Source: Mesotoga prima MesG1.Ag.4.2
GTDB lineage: Bacteria; Thermotogota; Thermotogae; Petrotogales; Kosmotogaceae
NCBI RefSeq assembly: GCF_000147715.2
Contig: NC_017934.1
Span: forward strand, 1,364,001 to 1,428,000
Reading direction: 5' to 3'
Length of the DNA stretch: 64,000 nt
Shown here one piece after another: positions 7,906-16,215 of the stretch (position 1 is the stretch's first letter; every line of letters starts with the position of its first letter). Position numbers and translations under genes: made by a program. Under the pieces are notes generated by a model that had not been told where the DNA came from, searched no databases, and saw only the letters and a list, made by a program, of their open reading frames with translations.

Positions 7906-9594
7906 TCAGTAAATCCAGTCAGTCTCCACTCCTTCAGGGACATTTTCCTTCATGTAATCTGAAAGCTGTAATAGCCACTCCTGAAGAGCAAGGGCTTTAT
8001 TAGGATCGGTCGGGCTCCAACCCTTCCAACCATGGCCCTGGTTTGGACCGAAATCGAAGGTCATGTCGGAGACTGGATTTTCCATCTTCTCCATAGCTGC
8101 CTTCAAAAGATAGACGGCCTCATTGAGATAATAGTTGTCCATATCGCCCACTGCAACGTGAACGTCTCCAGCAATTTTCGGACCAATCTCTTCCCAATTT
8201 TCCTGAAGAATATAGTTAAGATCAAAGTTCTCTTTCCAGTATTCGGCAACATCCTTGTTTATTTCGCCGGTAATTTGGTCCCAAATGGGTTGAGGGAATC
8301 CATCTACTCCCACAGGGCTATATGTTGATTCCCATACGGACCATTGCCCGCCGGATCTGTTGCTCGGTCCTGCAGCCATCTCATAGTAGTTCTCCTGCTT
8401 AACGGTGAATCTGATATTTCCGTGAGTGTCTCTTGCACTCGGTCTTTCCGTCTTTACCCAGCCGAAGTCAGAGTAATAAGCATTGTCGTCATTGTAGATA
8501 TTGATTAGCTGGTAATAGTTGAAATCAACCGCATCCGGATACCAAACATATGTTCTCCCGAAGAAATCTGGATAGAAGACCTTCATTGCAAGAGCTTCCC
8601 ATCCACCGGTAGAACCGCCAGCAAGAACTCTTGCCCACTTCTCGGGAATCATTCTGAACTGGCTTTCTAGGTAGGGAATGAATTCTTCTGTAATTGCCGT
8701 TCCGTATGGGCCTGAGTTTTCCGAATCAACTGAATAAGAGGTGTCGTAATAAGGTGTCGCATCTCTGAAAGAAACAGCGATGAATCTCGCATTACCGTCC
8801 TCTGTCCAGAACTTGTAGACATCGTTGTCTACTCTGAATCCTACCGGCGCGCCTCCGCCAGGGAAGTGGCCCTGATAGTAAATGACAGGGTAATATACAT
8901 CTGGGTTATCGTAATAGCCTTCAGGAAGAAGAACATTGGCGCCGATATACATGTCTTTTCCCCAGAATTCCGACACCACGTCACTCTTGATCTTTACGTA
9001 TTTCACCCATTCTGTGTCTGTGTAATTTCCCTGCTGAAGTACCATTCCCGGCTCCAGATCGTAATCAGGCATTATTACTTCAGTGATAGCAAGTTCTACT
9101 GACCCTGGGTTTGCAGGATCAAGATAGACTTTCTTTGTCTTGCTCGTAGCATTACCAATGGATTCCCAGAACCATTGACCGTCGCCGGTATCGTCATGCA
9201 TAAGAATTGTGTGACCGTCTGCCCTGTTAAATGTCGTGTAGACATTAATCAGTGCCTGAACGAAATATTCTCCAGCAGGCAAGTCAGATAGATCGATGGG
9301 ATAGCCGGCTACTGCCATATCTCCATCGGAGATCTTCACAACCGATTCAGAGGTCATTTTGAATACATCTTTCCCCCAGAAGGGAACTCCTCTAACATCT
9401 GTCTGCATACTTGGCTCACTGGATGAGTCTTTGCTGACAATAACGAAGACCCTTCCATTTATCGGTGTCTCAAGGCCTAGAGAAGCCACTGTATCAATGG
9501 CTTCCTGGCTCATTGACACTTCGAAAGTCAGTGAAAACGCCGTGAATCCAACAAAAAGAATAACAAATAGGGCAACAAAACCCTTTCTAAACAT
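7906..9594 (-). CDS. Secreted esterase-family alpha/beta hydrolase
   Basis: 562-residue exported protein. An N-terminal signal peptide (MFRKGFVALFVILFVGFTAFS) is followed by an Ig-like beta domain of about 180 residues and a C-terminal alpha/beta hydrolase of the putative-esterase (D/feruloyl esterase-like) type. The nucleophile elbow is GGSTGGWEA, and a late His in FGPNQGHGWKGW is the likely catalytic His. The start is the ATG at 9594, since GGAGGT lies 8 bases upstream; the in-frame ATG at 9609 overlaps that site. A strong terminator follows. The substrate is unknown, perhaps a carbohydrate ester or peptidoglycan decoration. No sugar-utilisation genes flank it. Confidence 0.85.
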   Translation of the reverse strand: MFRKGFVALFVILFVGFTAFSLTFEVSMSQEAIDTVASLGLETPINGRVFVIVSKDSSSEPSMQTDVRGVPFWGKDVFKMTSESVVKISDGDMAVAGYPIDLSDLPAGEYFVQALINVYTTFNRADGHTILMHDDTGDGQWFWESIGNATSKTKKVYLDPANPGSVELAITEVIMPDYDLEPGMVLQQGNYTDTEWVKYVKIKSDVVSEFWGKDMYIGANVLLPEGYYDNPDVYYPVIYYQGHFPGGGAPVGFRVDNDVYKFWTEDGNARFIAVSFRDATPYYDTSYSVDSENSGPYGTAITEEFIPYLESQFRMIPEKWARVLAGGSTGGWEALAMKVFYPDFFGRTYVWYPDAVDFNYYQLINIYNDDNAYYSDFGWVKTERPSARDTHGNIRFTVKQENYYEMAAGPSNRSGGQWSVWESTYSPVGVDGFPQPIWDQITGEINKDVAEYWKENFDLNYILQENWEEIGPKIAGDVHVAVGDMDNYYLNEAVYLLKAAMEKMENPVSDMTFDFGPNQGHGWKGWSPTDPNKALALQEWLLQLSDYMKENVPEGVETDWIY

Positions 9595-9985
9595 ATTTCC
9601 CACCTCCATAGAATCGTGAGTATTTGTGAAATTATTGTCAAAAATCGCAGGTCAATAACGGTCGTACTCAAATGATTGCCGAGATTGGAATTGAGGGATG
9701 CTAGCTTTGAAAGACTTTCCTTAGAAGCAACGACGACGAGCGCGGAGAGAGTGAAGTGAGTCTTCACACGAATGAAGTTTCACACTTTGAGGTTGGTTAA
9801 GTTTCATAAATTCGCATTCAACAACAGAAAGAAAGATGAACTCCATTGTTTACCTCCTCTTCCAAACCCTATTAGGTTGGTCTTTGCTATTATACACTCC
9901 TGAAGGTTATGAAAGTACACTATGCGAATTTATTTACATCATCTTATGTTTTCCGTTGCTTTGCTCGTTCTTTCTTCAAACCTCG
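9595..9985. other. Intergenic region with one possible small ORF
   Basis: Apart from the 41-codon minus-strand ORF at 9721-9846, no supported gene is seen. A hydrophobic plus-strand ORF from 9836 lacks a ribosome binding site and runs antisense through the next gene. Confidence 0.5.
9721..9846 (-). CDS. Possible 41-residue small protein
   Basis: Minus-strand ORF of 41 codons starting at ATG 9846 with an excellent AGGAGG 6 bases upstream, and a TATAAT box at 9894-9889 on the same strand, about 40 bases before the ATG. The N-terminus (MEFIFLSVVECEF) is hydrophobic; the C-terminus is Arg- and Cys-rich (LRARRRCF). I know no homologue. The good start signals argue for translation, while the odd composition of the second half argues that it may be decayed or a leader ORF. 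Confidence 0.35.
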   Translation of the reverse strand: MEFIFLSVVECEFMKLNQPQSVKLHSCEDSLHSLRARRRCF

Positions 9986-10222
9986 CTATCTTCTACCGTG
10001 ACAGAAACTGTCGAAATCCTTGAAGTCGATATAATCTCGAACTCTTTGCAGAGAAGCCCATATAAACTCCTCAAAGAGTTTTGCATCATCTTCGCTGTTT
10101 AGTTCTTCAACAACATCCTCTTGCTCCGTTGGACGTGTAGCGATGTACCGACTCCCTACTGCCTTGTAATTTGAATAGAGGTTGAAATTGAAAATCCCAT
10201 TTTCCTTTGATCTGTAATACAC
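9986..10222 (-). CDS. Hypothetical small acidic protein
   Basis: 78-residue protein beginning at GTG 10222, with AGGAGG 8 bases upstream and a TG-extended TATAAT at 10255-10250 about 30 bases before the start. The sequence is soluble and acidic in the middle (EQEDVVEELNSEDDAKLFEEFIW), with no signal peptide or known motif. The signals for expression are good, so it is probably a real gene; the function is unknown. It stands between the repeat-rich gap and the possible 41-residue ORF. Confidence 0.55.
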   Translation of the reverse strand: MYYRSKENGIFNFNLYSNYKAVGSRYIATRPTEQEDVVEELNSEDDAKLFEEFIWASLQRVRDYIDFKDFDSFCHGRR

Positions 10223-10263
10223 AGCTTACACCTCCTGCATTTCATAACAATTATATCATCCTC

Positions 10264-10530
10264 TGTAACAAGCGTAATTGGGGGCTGCAGGCAGGGGGTT
10301 GGAAAGAGCCAAGTGAAACCGGTTCGCCGTAGAACGGTTCTCCGTTTCCCGAAGAATAACTAGGAGCTGAATGCCGAAACGAGTTCAGATTTAGACGTTT
10401 TCGGAATTAGCAAATACTGTCGTATCATGGTCTCCTTCTCAACCGTCTTTCACTTAGTCATCCCGAATTTAGTTCGGGATCCGGGCTTAGAAATACTATG
10501 CTTATGCATTGCAGGTAGCGGGTTCGATAA
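10264..10530. repeat. Modular non-coding repeat copy
   Basis: Same module order as at 3540-4195: G-rich block with GTTGGAAAGAGCCAAGTGAAACC, then GTTCGCCG...GTTCTCCG (10322-10390) ending in GAGTTCAGAT, AGACGTTTTCGGAAT, and the palindrome TCATCCCGAAT-TTAGTTCGGGATC at 10458-10481. All modules are in the same orientation. Confidence 0.65.
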
Positions 10531-10689
10531 AACTTTGGGAGAAAGATTCTGAATCAAGTTCAGAATGATGGAATGAAGAGCAGCGTATCGAGCGCAGGGT
10601 CTCGGGTGCCGAGAAGAAAAGCATGCCACAGTCCAGGCTATCTTCACGAAATAATGCTGAGACAGTCATCCAGGTAGCGCCTTCACGAG

Positions 10690-10960
10690 GTCCCTTACCT
10701 TGTCATCCCGAACTTGTTTCGGGATCTAGGTTTCGAGAAACCGCGGTTGGGCGTTGGAGGTTGGAGGTTCGTAAGAGCAGATTGAAACCGGTTCGCCGTT
10801 GAAAAGTTCTCCGTTCTCCGAAGAATAAATATGAGCTGGATGCTGAAAAAGTTCAGATGACGAATTGAGATGTTCCCGTAGTTAGCAAACGCTTTCAAAC
10901 CGCCATGATTTTTCAGAAGTCACGCATGCTGTCATCCCGAACTTGTTTCGGGATCTGGTT
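10690..10960. repeat. Modular non-coding repeat copy
   Basis: Palindrome TCATCCCGAAC-TTGTTTCGGGATC at 10703-10726, then the G-rich block, GTTCGCCGTTGAAAAGTTC and CCGAAGAATAAATATGAGC (10791-10858), a TAGCAAACGC stretch, and a second palindrome at 10932-10955. It is nearly identical in wording to the 3.6-kb copies. Confidence 0.65.
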
Positions 10961-11039
10961 TTGACCCTCTCAACGGAGGACGGTGTACTGTTGACTGGCT
11001 AACGTTTTTCATAAGCGTTCAGCGGGTTCTTGCTCCTAA

Positions 11040-11290
11040 GCGGACAGCGGCTTTTAGACAGAACTTCTGACTAGGACCATTGTCAGAATGACGGGATATG
11101 GCCTTTTCGCAATAACCATTAGTTGTCATCCCGTAGAGCTCCTGTACGGGATCTCGCGACTAAGAACAGCTATCCCCTTAAGAACGAAGATCCGCTGATC
11201 GCTGGAAAGAATCGCCCTTTCGCGCAAAAGACCGGGATTCTGACCAGGAGCATTGTCAGAATGACGGCATGTGTTGCTTTCAGAATAAGC
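11040..11290. repeat. Palindromic repeats of related type
   Basis: Two copies of TTCTGAC-(10)-GTCAGAATGACG (about 11064-11092 and 11236-11265) and a variant palindrome TCATCCCGTA...TACGGGATCT at 11126-11154. These are hairpin-forming and intergenic, and share the TCATCCCG...CGGGATCT frame with the modular repeat. Confidence 0.55.
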
Positions 11291-11453
11291 GAAGAGCCAT
11301 TTAACATAGTCATTCTTTCTCGCACTGCACACGATCGAATTCTCTGACTTTCATTTCTTTTGAGCATCCTGTCACAAAAGTGTTAGCATCGACGGGAAAC
11401 GTTGTAATCAGTAGTGATCAGCGGAGACCTGTTATTTACCCGACGTAGTCCGA

Positions 11454-11612
11454 ACTGGCCTCGCCGAAGGCGAGACTGGCCACCGAAGGTGACTGGCCTG
11501 CGAAGCAGACTGGCTACGCAGATCTTCCCCGCGAAGCGGGCATTGCGTCCGCCGATGATCTTCGGCGCCTTGCGTCTAATGTTTTATGGTAGCATCACTT
11601 CCGGCGATGTTC
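11454..11612. repeat. Array of GAA-loop hairpins in ACTGGCC units
   Basis: Direct repeats ACTGGCC/ACTGGCT at 11454, 11475, 11492 and 11509 each lead a small hairpin with GAA loop: CTCGCC-GAA-GGCGAG, CACC-GAA-GGTG, CTGC-GAA-GCAG. CCCGC-GAA-GCGGG (11528-11540) and CGCCGA-(6)-TCGGCG (11550-11567) follow, the latter flanked by TTGCGTC repeats, and then GGCGA-(6)-TCGCC near 11604. The stems differ while the spacer repeats stay constant, so the pairing is conserved by compensation. No ORF is involved. Confidence 0.7.
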
Positions 11613-11747
11613 TTCGCCGCATCACCTAAGCTCTTACCAATCTCCTGATTTCGGATGACGGAGAACCGTTGACGGTTGACCTGATAGGCCTTTTGCAGAT
11701 GTAGTTTGCATGTCAAATGAACCCAGGTTGCGATTACTAAAACACTG

Positions 11748-11753
11748 TATAAT
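11748..11753 (+). promoter_or_regulatory. Likely -10 box for DUF89/decarboxylase operon
   Basis: Consensus TATAAT 18 bases before the DUF89 start codon; the -35 region is weak. Placement gives a short 5' leader. Confidence 0.45.
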
Positions 11754-11771
11754 TCATTGTGAGGTGATTGA

Positions 11772-12629
11772 ATGAAGATAGATCTCAGATGTATTCCTTG
11801 CAATCTAAACAGCCTTCTCAGGATTCTTGACCAGAACCATGCCGGAGAGGAAGAGAAAAAGCAAGTAGTAAGAACCTTCATGAAAGAAGTCGCGGAGATG
11901 GACTGGTCAGATACTCCAATAGACATCGGCCGAAAGGTCGGTGAAGCGCTTGAACCCCTCTTTGGTGACAGCGATGCCTTTAGAGATATAAAAAAGATGT
12001 CTAATGACAATCTTCTGGAGATCTACGATGATTTGAAAACTGAGCTCCTCAAACTTGACGATCCGTTGATCGGTGCGCTAAAGCTTTCCGTGGCAGGTAA
12101 TATCATAGACGTTGCTCCCGGTCACAAGATCGATATCCACTCCACGATGAAGGATGCTCTTTCCAGACCTTTTGCGATAGACGATCTTCAGGAACTTGCC
12201 GATAGAATCCGCAAGGCGAACTCTTTGCTGATCATCGGAGATAACTGTGGCGAAGCCGTTTTAGACAAGCTTCTTCTGGATATTGCGAAAGTGCCCAATA
12301 GCTACTTTTCTGTCAGAACAAAACCTGCGCTGAACGATATTACTATGAAAGAGGCGCTTGAAATAGGAATGGATGAAGTTGCGACACTAATGGATTCCGG
12401 AGCGGACGCGCCTGGCGCTCAGGAAAAGACAATGAAGAGAGAATTTTCCGAGGTCTATTTTAGCGCCGATGTAGTAATCTCTAAAGGACAGGGCAATCTT
12501 GAGGGTTTGAGTTCCGTGAAACGTGAGATCTTCTTCTTGCTTATGGCAAAATGCGAGGTAATTGGAGGCTTCCTCGGAGTTCCAAAGGGTTCGTTCGTTG
12601 CTTACAAAAAGGCAGAATCGAGGGGATAG
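11772..12629 (+). CDS. DUF89 (ARMT1-like) damage-control phosphatase
   Basis: 285-residue protein of the DUF89 family, metal-dependent phosphatases thought to clean up damaged phosphometabolites. The N-terminal CxxC (Cys7/Cys10, RCIPC) marks the prokaryotic subfamily. Metal and substrate motifs are GDNCGEAVLD near residue 156 and SKGQGNLEGL near 237. The start ATG has GAGGTGATT before it and a TATAAT at 11748-11753. It ends one base before the decarboxylase start, so the two are co-transcribed. Whether the phosphatase relates to polyamine or sugar-phosphate metabolism is not shown by the sequence. Confidence 0.9.
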   Translation: MKIDLRCIPCNLNSLLRILDQNHAGEEEKKQVVRTFMKEVAEMDWSDTPIDIGRKVGEALEPLFGDSDAFRDIKKMSNDNLLEIYDDLKTELLKLDDPLIGALKLSVAGNIIDVAPGHKIDIHSTMKDALSRPFAIDDLQELADRIRKANSLLIIGDNCGEAVLDKLLLDIAKVPNSYFSVRTKPALNDITMKEALEIGMDEVATLMDSGADAPGAQEKTMKREFSEVYFSADVVISKGQGNLEGLSSVKREIFFLLMAKCEVIGGFLGVPKGSFVAYKKAESRG

Positions 12630-12630
12630 A

Positions 12631-14976
12631 ATGGAGCTTTTCAAAGATTTTCCGGTCCTAGTTGTCGATGACGATCTTCGTTCAGAAAATACTGGTGGAA
12701 GAGCTACAAGAGAGATAATCAAAGAGCTTCAGAAACGAGGTTTTTCCGTAATTGAATCCTATTCAGGCTACGATTGCAGAATAGAGTTCATGTCACACTC
12801 AAATGTAAGCTGTGTCTTGCTTGATTGGGACCTAGTCATAAAACCCGATGCGGAATTTCTAGGCCCCGGAGAGATAATAGAGATAATCCGGGGTAGAAAT
12901 ATGCTTATTCCCATCTTTCTTATGACCGAAAAACTTCGAGTCAAGGAAATTCCGCTCGAAATTGTAAGCCAAATCGACGGCTATGTCTGGAAACTCGAAG
13001 ACAGCCCCTCTTTCATTGCAGGCAGAATTGAAGAAGCAACTGAACGCTACATGGACGAGCTTCTTCCGCCATTCTTGAAGGAATTAATTAGATACGTAGA
13101 TGAATTCAAGTATTCTTGGCACACTCCCGGCCACAGTGGTGGAGAGGCTTTTCTGAAGTCTTCTACCGGGAAGATCTTTCATAAGTTCTTCGGAGAAAAC
13201 ATATTCAGAAGTGACTTATCCGTATCAGTTCCCGAGCTTGGATCGCTCCTTGAACATACCGAGGCGATAGGGGAGTCCGAGAAATCCGCCGCAAAAATCT
13301 TTGGTTCCGACGAGACCTACTTCGTAACGAACGGCACATCGACATCAAACAAGATAGTTTTCCATTACTGCGTTACACCCGGAGATATCGTTCTCATTGA
13401 CAGAAACTGTCACAAGTCGATTATGCATTCAATTATCATGACCGGTGCGATTCCCATCTATCTCACGCCGAGCAGAAACTCACTGGGAATAATCGGACCG
13501 ATACATGAGGAGAATTTCGAGTGGAGCGAAATAGAAAAGGCAATCAAGGAAAGCCCCCTTGTAGAAGACAAAGAGAATTACAGAATAAAACTGGCAGTCA
13601 TTACAAATTCCACGTACGATGGTCTCTGCTACAACGCAAGAACGATCCTCGACAGGCTTGAGAAAGTGGTCGATTTCGTTCTTTTTGACGAGGCCTGGTA
13701 CGCCTACGCAAAATTCCACCCCATGTATCTTGGCCGATTCGGAATGTCTTCCGATATCGACAGGGAGAGATCCCCGGTAGTCTTTTCAACACACTCCACC
13801 CACAAGCTCCTGGCAGCCTTCTCTCAAGGCTCCATGATTCACGTGAAGGACGGGAGAAAGAGGGTTGATCACGGGAGATTTAACGAAGCCTATATGATGC
13901 ATATGTCGACTTCCCCCCAGTACGCGATTATTGCATCGCTCGACGTCGCTGCAAAAATGATGGCCGGGAATGCTGGAAGATTCCTTATAGATGAAACGAT
14001 TCAAGAGGCAATTATTTTCAGAAAGAAGATGAAGCACCTCAAGAAAGAGATAGAATCCAAAGAGACCGATCGAAAGAGACGCTGGTGGTTGGAAATATGG
14101 CAGCCGGACAAAGTCTCTATTGAAACCGAAAGCGGCGAGCGAAAGACCTTTGATCTCGAGGACATAGATGAGTCCATCTTGAAGGACAGGCCCGACTGCT
14201 GGTATCTCAAGGCTAACGAAGACTGGCACGGATTTGGAAAGCTCGACAATGACTATGCCCTTCTCGATCCCGTGAAGGTAACTGTGATGACTCCGGGTAT
14301 CACGAGACAGGGTGGAATGAGAAACTGGGGAATACCTGCAACAATAGTGACTGCATTCCTTAGACACAGGGGAATCGTAGTTGAGAAATCAGGCCATTAT
14401 TCCTTCCTCATTCTTTTCTCCTTGGGACTGACTAAAGGAAAATCCGGGACTCTTCTGGCAGAACTCTTCACTTTCAAAAAGCTTTTCGATGAAGACGCCC
14501 CTTTGGACGATGTATTTCCGGATATCGTTAGGGAGTTTCCAAAGAAGTACGGGAAAATGACTCTACAGGAACTGTGCAGACAAATGCACGAGTACCTAAG
14601 AAAAGTGAAAATTACGAAGGTTCTAAAAGATGTCTACTCACAAAATCCAGAGCAGGTAATGCTGCCAGCTAAGGCCTACGCGGAGTTAGTAAACGGTAAT
14701 ACTGAACTGGTGAGAATCCGCGAGCTGCAGAACAGGATTTCTGCCGTCATGGTCGTTCCGTACCCTCCCGGAATACCAGTGATAATGCCCGGCGAGAGAT
14801 ACACCGGTGAAACAAAGAGAATAATCGAGTATCTCAATCTCTCCGAGGAGTTCGACAACAAGTTCCCTGGATTTGAGAATGAGATGCACGGCCTCAAGAT
14901 GAAGATAGACAGCGCCAACAAGAAGAGGTACTACACTTATTGCTTGAAGGAGATCGAACAGGAAGACAACCGATAG
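12631..14976 (+). CDS. Orn/Lys/Arg decarboxylase, fold type I PLP
   Basis: 781-residue basic amino acid decarboxylase; the likely reaction is decarboxylation of arginine to agmatine or lysine to cadaverine. Domains: an N-terminal response-regulator-like wing domain (VLVVDDDLRSENTGG, residues 1-140), a PLP domain with HTPGHSGGEAF at 164, FDEAWYAY at 352 and Lys392 in STHSTHKLLAAFSQGS as the Schiff-base lysine, and a C-terminal domain with PYPPGIPVIMPGERY. Length and order match the long (about 750-aa) AdiA/CadA class. The start is ATG 12631, one base after the DUF89 stop and with AGGGG just upstream. No antiporter is nearby, which argues against an acid-stress module and for polyamine synthesis (inference). 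Confidence 0.93.
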   Translation: MELFKDFPVLVVDDDLRSENTGGRATREIIKELQKRGFSVIESYSGYDCRIEFMSHSNVSCVLLDWDLVIKPDAEFLGPGEIIEIIRGRNMLIPIFLMTEKLRVKEIPLEIVSQIDGYVWKLEDSPSFIAGRIEEATERYMDELLPPFLKELIRYVDEFKYSWHTPGHSGGEAFLKSSTGKIFHKFFGENIFRSDLSVSVPELGSLLEHTEAIGESEKSAAKIFGSDETYFVTNGTSTSNKIVFHYCVTPGDIVLIDRNCHKSIMHSIIMTGAIPIYLTPSRNSLGIIGPIHEENFEWSEIEKAIKESPLVEDKENYRIKLAVITNSTYDGLCYNARTILDRLEKVVDFVLFDEAWYAYAKFHPMYLGRFGMSSDIDRERSPVVFSTHSTHKLLAAFSQGSMIHVKDGRKRVDHGRFNEAYMMHMSTSPQYAIIASLDVAAKMMAGNAGRFLIDETIQEAIIFRKKMKHLKKEIESKETDRKRRWWLEIWQPDKVSIETESGERKTFDLEDIDESILKDRPDCWYLKANEDWHGFGKLDNDYALLDPVKVTVMTPGITRQGGMRNWGIPATIVTAFLRHRGIVVEKSGHYSFLILFSLGLTKGKSGTLLAELFTFKKLFDEDAPLDDVFPDIVREFPKKYGKMTLQELCRQMHEYLRKVKITKVLKDVYSQNPEQVMLPAKAYAELVNGNTELVRIRELQNRISAVMVVPYPPGIPVIMPGERYTGETKRIIEYLNLSEEFDNKFPGFENEMHGLKMKIDSANKKRYYTYCLKEIEQEDNR

Positions 14977-15035
14977 ACGATCGCTTTCATTCATGGAATT
15001 CTCCCTTATTGCATGTAAAGGCGCGAATCTGATGC

Positions 15036-15041
15036 TATAAT
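15036..15041 (+). promoter_or_regulatory. Extended -10 for PiT transporter gene
   Basis: TGCTATAAT, a TG-extended consensus -10, lies 33 bases before the GTG start of the transporter; no good -35 at normal spacing. Confidence 0.5.
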
Positions 15042-15073
15042 TCTTTCTGACACTGATAAATGAAGGGATAATC

Positions 15074-16015
15074 GTGATCCTCGCTCTTCTGCCTGCTGTT
15101 TTCTTCGGGTGGACTCTTGGAAGGAACGATGCAGCGAACATTTACGGTACAACAGTAACAAGCGGAATTCTGAGATACAGATCGGCGGCACTGATTTCTG
15201 CGCTTGCCGTACTCATTGGAGCTATAATCGGTGGTGCAGGAGGTATGCAGACCCTCTCTAAACTAAGCTCCCATACTTTGCTCTCAGCTTCAGTAAACGC
15301 TGCAGCGGCAGGAATCTCTGTTCTTTTGCTCAACAGAATAGGTCTACCCGTTTCCTCATCTCAAGCAGTTGTTGGCTCGGTGGTAGGCATTGGACTTATC
15401 AGCGGAGGTGTAGACTGGCTAGCTGTCTTGAAAATCGTAGCTTGCTGGATTACAACTCCATTGGGAGCGGCAATCGCCGGTTACATCTCATACAGGTTCT
15501 TTGGTTTCTGGTTCAGGAAGATTCCATCGATACTTGCTCAGGACATAATTCTGAAATCGTCCGCCATAATCATTGGAGGCTTAGGTTCATTTGCACTTGG
15601 CGCAAACAACGTAGCAAACGTTACTGGGAGCTTTGCAGAAATTATTGGCGTTGATAAAGCCGTGTTGATCGGAGGACTGAGCATATCAGCCGGGGCAATA
15701 ATGTTCAGCAGAAGAGTTATGTACACAATAGGGACCAAGATAGTTGCTCTCGAAGCTTTTGCGTCGATCATTGCCTCACTGGCACAATCAGTTACAGTGC
15801 TAATTTATGCCTTTATTGGAGTCCCGGTTTCGGTTTCACAGGCAATAGTGGGAGCGGTTATTGGAGTCGGCCTGGCCAGAGGTACGAAAAACTTTGATTC
15901 TGGAATGACAAGGAGGATCGTATATGGGTGGGTATTCACTCCCGTTATCTCAGGGGTTATCTCGATTGTCCTCTACTTATCCCTCAGTTCCATATTAGTT
16001 ACACTGCCAAAATGA
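15074..16015 (+). CDS. PiT-family inorganic phosphate transporter
   Basis: 313-residue membrane protein with about ten hydrophobic segments and the two internally repeated PiT signatures: GRNDAANIYGT near residue 16 and GANNVANVTGSF near 175. The family cotransports phosphate (or metal phosphate) with H+ or Na+ at the cytoplasmic membrane. It starts at GTG 15074 with GAAGGG 6 bases upstream. The length equals short archaeal/bacterial PiT proteins. A partner PhoU-like (DUF47) gene, common next to pit genes, is not present here. Confidence 0.93.
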   Translation: MILALLPAVFFGWTLGRNDAANIYGTTVTSGILRYRSAALISALAVLIGAIIGGAGGMQTLSKLSSHTLLSASVNAAAAGISVLLLNRIGLPVSSSQAVVGSVVGIGLISGGVDWLAVLKIVACWITTPLGAAIAGYISYRFFGFWFRKIPSILAQDIILKSSAIIIGGLGSFALGANNVANVTGSFAEIIGVDKAVLIGGLSISAGAIMFSRRVMYTIGTKIVALEAFASIIASLAQSVTVLIYAFIGVPVSVSQAIVGAVIGVGLARGTKNFDSGMTRRIVYGWVFTPVISGVISIVLYLSLSSILVTLPK

Positions 16016-16215
16016 CCAGTGCCTTACCCTAATCTCAATTATTAGGCATAAGTGCGAGAGAAAAACAGAAGAATGCAAATGGGAAGCACAGTCATGTCCT
16101 TGAACAGCTTTCTGGTTCTGCCAATACGAGCGAACTGAACGCCCTCCGCGTTTGAAAACTCTTGGAACTCATTTGATCTCGATGCCTATGAATGAGATCT
16201 CTAGGCTCAACGCAA

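Noticed and set aside
9836-10102. 88-codon hydrophobic plus-strand ORF
   Set aside because: No ribosome binding site, and it runs antisense through the better supported minus-strand gene at 9986-10222.
11414-11629. 71-codon ORF over the hairpin array
   Set aside because: The sequence is explained by tandem hairpin repeats; the peptide is Arg-rich low-complexity with no binding site.
16028-16046. CCTAAT/ATTAGG hairpin after the phosphate transporter
   Set aside because: Weak 6-bp AT-rich stem without a U-tract; not enough for a terminator call.
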